From Nostoc sp. RI_552 (lineage in GTDB: Bacteria; Cyanobacteriota; Cyanobacteriia; Cyanobacteriales; Nostocaceae), in NCBI GenBank assembly GCA_016124525.1, contig WGNO01000014.1, forward strand, positions 17,002 through 81,001: 64,000 nucleotides of DNA. The letters run 5' to 3'. The translations under genes were made by a program, and so were the position numbers. The stretch's first letter is position 1. Every line of letters starts with the position of its first letter. The notes under the pieces are model-generated. The model was not told where the DNA came from, made no database searches, and saw only the letters and a list, made by a program, of their open reading frames with translations. Shown piece by piece: positions 59,088 to 64,000 of this stretch.

Positions 59088-61358
59088 CTATTTGATAATT
59101 TGTCTCATATAATCGCCCCACAGTTGTGCTGCTTGGCCACTACTGCCTGATGTGGGTGAATTGTTGTCATTACCTAACCAAATACCAGTGACAAGCCGCC
59201 GACTGGGGACAGATCCAATAAACCATAGGTCAACGTTTTTATCAGTTGTGCCGGTTTTACCACCTTCCCCTAGGCCGATGGAAGCAGCGCGACCAGTACC
59301 GCCAGTGACCGCCTGGCGCATCATCCGAGTAATTTCGTTGGCTACACCCGTGGATAGAACTCGCCCATTGGCCTCGGGATTTTCCTCAAAGGAATAGACA
59401 ACACGACAGGTTTTTAAATCATTACGATCTTGACAATCACTACTGTCTATGATCCGGCTAATTGCATGGGGTGGATTCCATACTCCACGATTAGTAATAG
59501 CGGCAAAAGCACCTGTCATTTCTAAAACATTGACAACACTTTGACCTAGTACTAAGCCGGGAACAGCTTCAAGTGATGACTTGACTCCTAAACGCTTGGC
59601 GGTGGAGACGACTTTATCTAGCCCTACTTCTCTGGCAATTCGCAGAGCAATAGGATTTTCTGACAGGGCAAATCCAGTGGTCATATTTAAAAAATTCCCT
59701 GCACCAGTTCTACAGGATTTGTAGGTAAAGCCCTGCCAAGGCATAGCAGCGCAGGAATAGGTTTTGGAGGCTGGTATCCCTTTTTCAAGAGCTGCGGCGA
59801 AAGCGAAAACTTTGAAGGTAGAACCTGGTTGTCTTTTGGCTTGAACAGCACGGTTAAATTGGCTTTGTCTAAAATCAGTGCCACCTACCATAGACAAAAT
59901 AGTACCAGTGCTACTGTCTAGAGTAACTATTGCTCCCTGAGAAAAACGAAAGGTTGAGCCAGCGTTGTTGACTGCATTACGCAATGCTTTTTCTGCTTGG
60001 GCTTGTATTCGTGGATCAAGCTGAGTTTCAATTATATAATTACCTTCTTTGGCAGCTCCAACTCCTAAAATTGATTCGAGTTCCTGGAAGACATAATTAT
60101 AAAAGTAAGGAGCAATGGTATTTGCTTGCTGTTCACAAACTTTGGGGCTAATTTGTACTGGGGAGCGCCTGGCTCGATTGGCTTCTTCTGGGGAGATTTT
60201 GCCCAGTTCTAACATACGCCTGATTACGCGATTGCGATATTCAACTACTTGTAGCCGATTGGGGTTATTTCCACAAAAGTTGAAAGCGTTGGGAGCAGGT
60301 AAAATTCCTACTAATGTGGCAGATTCTGAGAGAGTTAATTCTTTGGCTGGCTTCTCAAAGTAATAACGAGCAGCATCCTCAAATCCGGATGTATCTACGC
60401 CCAAAAATACTCGATTTAAGTAGGTGAGCAAGATTTGATCTTTGCTGTAAAAAGTTTCTAGCTTGAAGGACACAACAGCCTCGCGCAGTTTGCGTCCCAA
60501 GGAGTCCTGAGCGCCAACATAGTCTCGGAATAAACTCCTGGCTACTTGCTGGGTAATGGTGCTGGCTCCCTGCTGCACATCTCCAGTGCGAGTATTGATG
60601 AGCAAGGCTCGCAAAATTCCTAACGGATCAACGCCAAAGTGCCAATTGAAACGACTATCTTCTGAGGCTACCACCGCTGCGGGTAAATAAGGGCCAAAGT
60701 CCTGCAAGCCTCGCATATCTATGTGGGAGGTAGTTCGGGGAGCACGCAAGGGGGTCGAGCCATCACGGGCATAAATGACGATGGGAGCTTTGGTAGCTGT
60801 GGGTAGAGGTGTGACAGAAAATTTTAACCATTCTACGCCTATGATTAACCCTGCTAAGGCACTAATACCAGCAATACCGTAAGCTGCCCAAGTTGCTGCT
60901 TTAATATGCAAGGGTGCTGGATCGACGTATTGCAGGCGCACTGAAGCTGCAAGTTCTGGTGGACCTAAAGTAAAAATATCACCGTGACGCAGTTCTAAGG
61001 TATTGATCCGGCGTTTACCACGATAAATACCGTTGGTAGAGTTTTCATCCTTCATCACAAAAACAGGGCTGCGTTGACTCGAATCCCGGGACAGTGAGAG
61101 ATGAATTTGGCTGACAACTGGGTTGCGAACTACTATGTCACAGGATTTGGAACTACGACCTAGAATGTAGCGATCACCTAACAATGGATAGACTTCCGCC
61201 TTGTCCGCCCCCGCATCCTGCACCCATATTTCTGGTACTTTGGCATTGGGCTTGAGCGCCAACTTGGAAAAGTCAACCCTTGCTTGAATTGTATGTACTG
61301 CTTGAGTCAGTTGACCAAGTAAAGTTTGTGGCTTGTGAGGAGGTTGGGGGGAACTCAT
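59088..61358 (-). CDS. Class A penicillin-binding protein with FHA domain
   Basis: 756 residues. The N-terminal cytoplasmic FHA domain (YILGRSSKSCDIVVRNPVVS, KDENSTNGIYRG, about 85-140) is followed by a transmembrane helix (about 165-185), GT51 glycosyltransferase (ASEDSRFNWHFGVDPLGILR, QGASTITQQVARSLF) and transpeptidase with SxxK in PGSTFKVFAF, SEN in FALSENPIAL and KTG in GEGGKTGTTD. It synthesises peptidoglycan. The FHA domain suggests control by serine/threonine phosphorylation. Confidence 0.93.
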   Translation of the reverse strand: MSSPQPPHKPQTLLGQLTQAVHTIQARVDFSKLALKPNAKVPEIWVQDAGADKAEVYPLLGDRYILGRSSKSCDIVVRNPVVSQIHLSLSRDSSQRSPVFVMKDENSTNGIYRGKRRINTLELRHGDIFTLGPPELAASVRLQYVDPAPLHIKAATWAAYGIAGISALAGLIIGVEWLKFSVTPLPTATKAPIVIYARDGSTPLRAPRTTSHIDMRGLQDFGPYLPAAVVASEDSRFNWHFGVDPLGILRALLINTRTGDVQQGASTITQQVARSLFRDYVGAQDSLGRKLREAVVSFKLETFYSKDQILLTYLNRVFLGVDTSGFEDAARYYFEKPAKELTLSESATLVGILPAPNAFNFCGNNPNRLQVVEYRNRVIRRMLELGKISPEEANRARRSPVQISPKVCEQQANTIAPYFYNYVFQELESILGVGAAKEGNYIIETQLDPRIQAQAEKALRNAVNNAGSTFRFSQGAIVTLDSSTGTILSMVGGTDFRQSQFNRAVQAKRQPGSTFKVFAFAAALEKGIPASKTYSCAAMPWQGFTYKSCRTGAGNFLNMTTGFALSENPIALRIAREVGLDKVVSTAKRLGVKSSLEAVPGLVLGQSVVNVLEMTGAFAAITNRGVWNPPHAISRIIDSSDCQDRNDLKTCRVVYSFEENPEANGRVLSTGVANEITRMMRQAVTGGTGRAASIGLGEGGKTGTTDKNVDLWFIGSVPSRRLVTGIWLGNDNNSPTSGSSGQAAQLWGDYMRQIIK

Positions 61359-61672
61359 TGGCTATTGACATCACAATTATTGGCAAAGAACCGGTAGAAT
61401 GACATTCTGAATACAGAATCTTCCACCATTTTACTCATAAGCCGAAGCAGAAATTGGCTATGGGTAACTCCTACCGATTCAATCTTACACTAAGACAATA
61501 TGGACTCATAAAACACAGCATTATTAACTAATAGACAAATTTAGTTTTATGGTCTGTCATACTGCTTTTATCTGCTATTTTTGCTGAAATTTGAATTTTG
61601 AAAATCCGAAGATTGTGAAAATTCTGGTCTGTTAGTTATGGAAAAAACTCGTCAGATGCTTAATTTTTAAGA
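61359..61672. other. Intergenic region, nothing recognised
   Basis: About 310 bp between the PBP gene and lspA, both minus strand. No terminator or gene stands out. Confidence 0.35.
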
Positions 61673-62149
61673 TTAGCGTGACCTTTCACCGGAACTTGGT
61701 GTTTTTTGGAAAGAACCAATTAACAAACAAACAATACCAACACTAATAAACGAATCAGCCATGTTAAATACAGCAAAATTAATCAGGCGCAAATCGAGAA
61801 AATCAACGACGTAGCCTAAAACAAAGCGATCAATTCCATTGCCCATCGCTCCACCTAAAATCAAACCATAACCTAATTGATCCCAACGATTTAATTCCTG
61901 ACCAAACCATGCTAATGCTATTAAGACCAAACTCACACCCAAGGATAGCCAGCGTAACCATTCTACTTTTCCACTGAATAGACTAAAAGCCGCACCAGTA
62001 TTAGTGACATAGGTAAGATGAAATACATCGGGTAGGATTGGTAGTGTTTCTCCCAAACTAAAAGTTTGGACTACCCAATATTTTGTTAATTGATCTATGA
62101 AAAAAGCGACCAAGGCGATAATCCAAAAAAGATGATTTTTTAAACGCAT
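61673..62149 (-). CDS. lspA: Lipoprotein signal peptidase (signal peptidase II)
   Basis: 158 residues, four transmembrane helices. The catalytic aspartates are in GAMGNGIDRFVLGYVVDFLD and FAVFNMADSFISVG, separated as usual. It cleaves prolipoproteins at the inner membrane. Full length; the C-terminal FQKTPSSGERSR is a soluble tail. Confidence 0.95.
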   Translation of the reverse strand: MRLKNHLFWIIALVAFFIDQLTKYWVVQTFSLGETLPILPDVFHLTYVTNTGAAFSLFSGKVEWLRWLSLGVSLVLIALAWFGQELNRWDQLGYGLILGGAMGNGIDRFVLGYVVDFLDLRLINFAVFNMADSFISVGIVCLLIGSFQKTPSSGERSR

Positions 62150-62290
62150 GAAACTAGGGAGTAGAAAGTGGGGAATGAGAGCTTGTACAGCACGGTGTCA
62201 ATAGAGATACAAATAAGTCAGTTAACGAATAAAATTAACTATATTACGAAAAGTAAATATGCCTCAAACCCTGACCTAGCCTGGCCATAA

Positions 62291-62914
62291 CTAATAAAAC
62301 ATGAGATGACGTAATATATATGCTATTACGGTAACAGCACACACTACAGCTAGTTGACCGGGTAGTGCAAACCAAGAGTATCTGAGGATTGCTTGGGTTA
62401 AAGCCAGACTTTCCGTACCTTTCCACTGAAAAATATAACTGATTATCAAATAAGTAACACCGCAGAGGTGGACAGTTAACAAGCCACTCAAACAACTAAA
62501 AGCCAAGGTTTCCAACCTGGGTCTAGCTTTAAAGGACAAAAATCCACAAATCCAGGCTCCAGGAACAAAGCCTAGCAAATAGCCAAACTGAGATAGTTTG
62601 ACATAACCAATACCGCCACCTTCAGCAAATACAGGTAGTAAGGTTAAACCCATGACTAAGTAGGCGATTTGAGAGAGTGCGCCAGCATTTTTCCCTCCTA
62701 AACAACCTACTAACAGCACTGCACCGACTTGACAGGTGACACCCAGAGAAAAAGTCTGGATTCCTTGCTTACTCCAATTCCAAGGTAAGGCAACACCATA
62801 GGCTTCTAGGAATGTACCGCCCATTGTCAGGAGCAAACCAACCATAGACCATAGTAATTGAATAGTTCCCACATTTCCCACAGTTCCAGCCATTTTACTT
62901 GCACAAATGCTCAA
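62291..62914 (-). CDS. bioY: Biotin transporter substrate-binding subunit BioY
   Basis: 207 residues, about six transmembrane helices: TFLEAYGVALPWNWSKQGIQ, SLGVTCQVGAVLLVGCLGGK, YLLGFVPGAWICGFL. This is the ECF-type S component for biotin, and may work with a shared energising module or alone. The start is either 62914 or MAGTVGNVG at 62893. No adjacent ECF A/T genes. Confidence 0.82.
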   Translation of the reverse strand: MSICASKMAGTVGNVGTIQLLWSMVGLLLTMGGTFLEAYGVALPWNWSKQGIQTFSLGVTCQVGAVLLVGCLGGKNAGALSQIAYLVMGLTLLPVFAEGGGIGYVKLSQFGYLLGFVPGAWICGFLSFKARPRLETLAFSCLSGLLTVHLCGVTYLIISYIFQWKGTESLALTQAILRYSWFALPGQLAVVCAVTVIAYILRHLMFY

Positions 62915-63510
62915 ACAATGTTTTCCAAGACTATTTTTCCTGTTTGAGGTTCTGCATTGAGAGTAATTTTATACATAATCTATATTTGACTAATGCTGAT
63001 TTCTCATTATGACAAGTGAATCATATTTTTAGTTTCTTGTGTACCTGGGACTGAGGTTAATGTGTCTGTGTCTGTTATTGTCCAAAGATATATAGCAATT
63101 TTCAACGATTGTAAATAATTGGGCAAACATAATCGAGCCTCGGCCAAGCCATACCTAAGGTTACTAGACAAACAAAGTCTCCCTGTGTGGATTTAAGATG
63201 AAATGAACTGCATATACAGGTTTTGTCTGGGTAGTTCTACGATTTTTCATTGCCAGGACTGAATAAAATTTGATTGTAATAATTTTAGATTTTAGATTTT
63301 GAATTGAAATAAAAATTTTCCCTTCTACAATCCTAAATCATAAAATTATTGCTGGAAAATATTTTAGAAATGGCAAAAATTTATCATGTAAAAGGCAAAG
63401 GTAACAGCAACAAGCATTTGATAAATAAGATAGACAAAATCACCCGATGTATCTTACAGCATATCGTGACTAAATGAGGTACAGTAAGACGGGGTGCATG
63501 AAAAAGAAAA
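62915..63510. other. Intergenic region bordering an IS630 element
   Basis: About 600 AT-rich bases with TTTTAGATTTTAGATTTTGAA repeats near 63284 and no gene. The end of the IS630 element should lie just before 63511; the terminal repeat cannot be pinned without the other end. Confidence 0.4.
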
Positions 63511-64000
63511 ATGAGGGCATATTCCATCGACTTGCGAGAAAAAATAGTCAAAGCGTATGAACAAGGAGACACCTCAATCAGAAAAGTCGCGGCAAGATTT
63601 GGTGTAGCCAAAAGCTTTGTACAAAAACTACTGTTGATGAACAAGATGCAAGGTCATGTCCAACCGAAAAAATAAGGTGGGACAATGAAAGGCCAATTGG
63701 ATGGGCAGGAAGAATTACTGAGAGAAGTGGTGGAAAAGTACCCAGATGCAACATTAGAAGAATACTGTGAGTATTGGGGTATAACTTACAATCAATGGGT
63801 GAGTATAACCACCATGTGTCGGGCATTGCAAAAGCAAGAACTCTCACGAAAAAAAAAAGACATTACGCAGCAGCCAAGGAAAAACAGAACGAGTCCAGCA
63901 TTTGAAAACTGAGTATTGGCAACAAGTAAAACAACAAGACGCAAAAAACTTGGTTTTTATTGATGAAATGGGGGTGTTATTGGGTATGACACGTACTCAT
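63511..64000 (+). pseudogene. IS630-family transposase, broken and cut by the window edge
   Basis: The 5' part, MRAYSIDLREKIVKAYEQGD and VAARFGVAKSFVQKLL, is the helix-turn-helix. An in-frame TAA (63673-63675) interrupts VQPKK/GGTMKGQL. At 63849-63858 a run of ten A residues shifts the frame; in the new frame KKTLRSSQGKTERVQHLKTE and NLVFIDEMGVLLGMTRTH continue, with the first catalytic aspartate. Two lesions make it non-functional as it stands, unless slippage and readthrough occur. Confidence 0.75.

Overview
The window is chromosomal DNA from a cyanobacterium, most likely a heterocyst-forming Nostocales strain (Nostoc/Anabaena-like). The evidence is an allophycocyanin alpha-B gene (apcD), a RexT/trxA2-type divergent pair, the plasmid-maintenance regulator PlmA, a Mo-nitrogenase C-terminal-domain protein, the DUF3038/DUF4335 pair, many GCGATCGC (HIP1) octamers, heptamer tandem repeats and low GC. 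Identifications rest on reading the translations; no database search was possible.

Layout. 1-6.2 kb: aroE, an alpha/beta hydrolase, a glutathione S-transferase remnant cut by a 675-bp IS701-type derivative, a possible 36-residue membrane protein, a Lin0512-family protein and argS. 6.5-10.4 kb: a full-length but dead IS701-type element, a nitroreductase, the trxA-rexT pair with a palindromic operator between them, then a graveyard of transposase and kinase tails. 10.8-17.6 kb: nadA, a metallophosphoesterase, tRNA-Ser(UGA), an S1-domain protein, a dienelactone hydrolase, plmA, a TnpB scar and a second alpha/beta hydrolase. 17.7-21.5 kb: the tig-clpP-clpX proteostasis cluster. 22.2-26.5 kb: asd-dapA-rnj (lysine branch plus RNase J). 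26.9-33.2 kb: Mo-nitro_C protein, a caspase-like protein lacking its catalytic dyad, a putative exported protein carrying a repeat-encoded peptide, rpmF followed by a TnpB scar, an aldehyde dehydrogenase and a receiver-histidine kinase hybrid. 33.8-37.4 kb: ureDABC, with a broken GxxExxY gene between ureB and ureC. 37.5-39.1 kb: a decayed operon-like module (HEPN-like protein, KGGVGR-type ParA-like ATPase, DUF4351 tail).

39.2-41.5 kb: groES-groEL under a CIRCE operator. 42.5-49.1 kb: an Rre1-like response regulator, asnS, a small conserved protein, an anti-sigma-type kinase, rlmD and apcD. 49.4-53.5 kb: purL and purF. 53.6-56.5 kb: a methyltransferase and a tight apt / ABC-permease / small-protein operon. 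56.9-59.0 kb: DUF3038 and DUF4335 separated by a TnpB relic. 59.1-62.9 kb: an FHA-domain class A penicillin-binding protein, lspA and bioY. The window ends inside a broken IS630-family transposase.

Most genes are ordinary housekeeping functions. The unusual content is in the seams: at least three families of decaying insertion sequences, four IS200/IS605-type scars, dispersed palindromes that enter coding sequence, and a dead multi-gene module that may once have been a conflict or signalling system. I did not find a convincing intact novel system. The best leads are the decayed HEPN/KGGVGR locus, the pseudo-caspase and the repeat-derived peptide in the putative exported protein.
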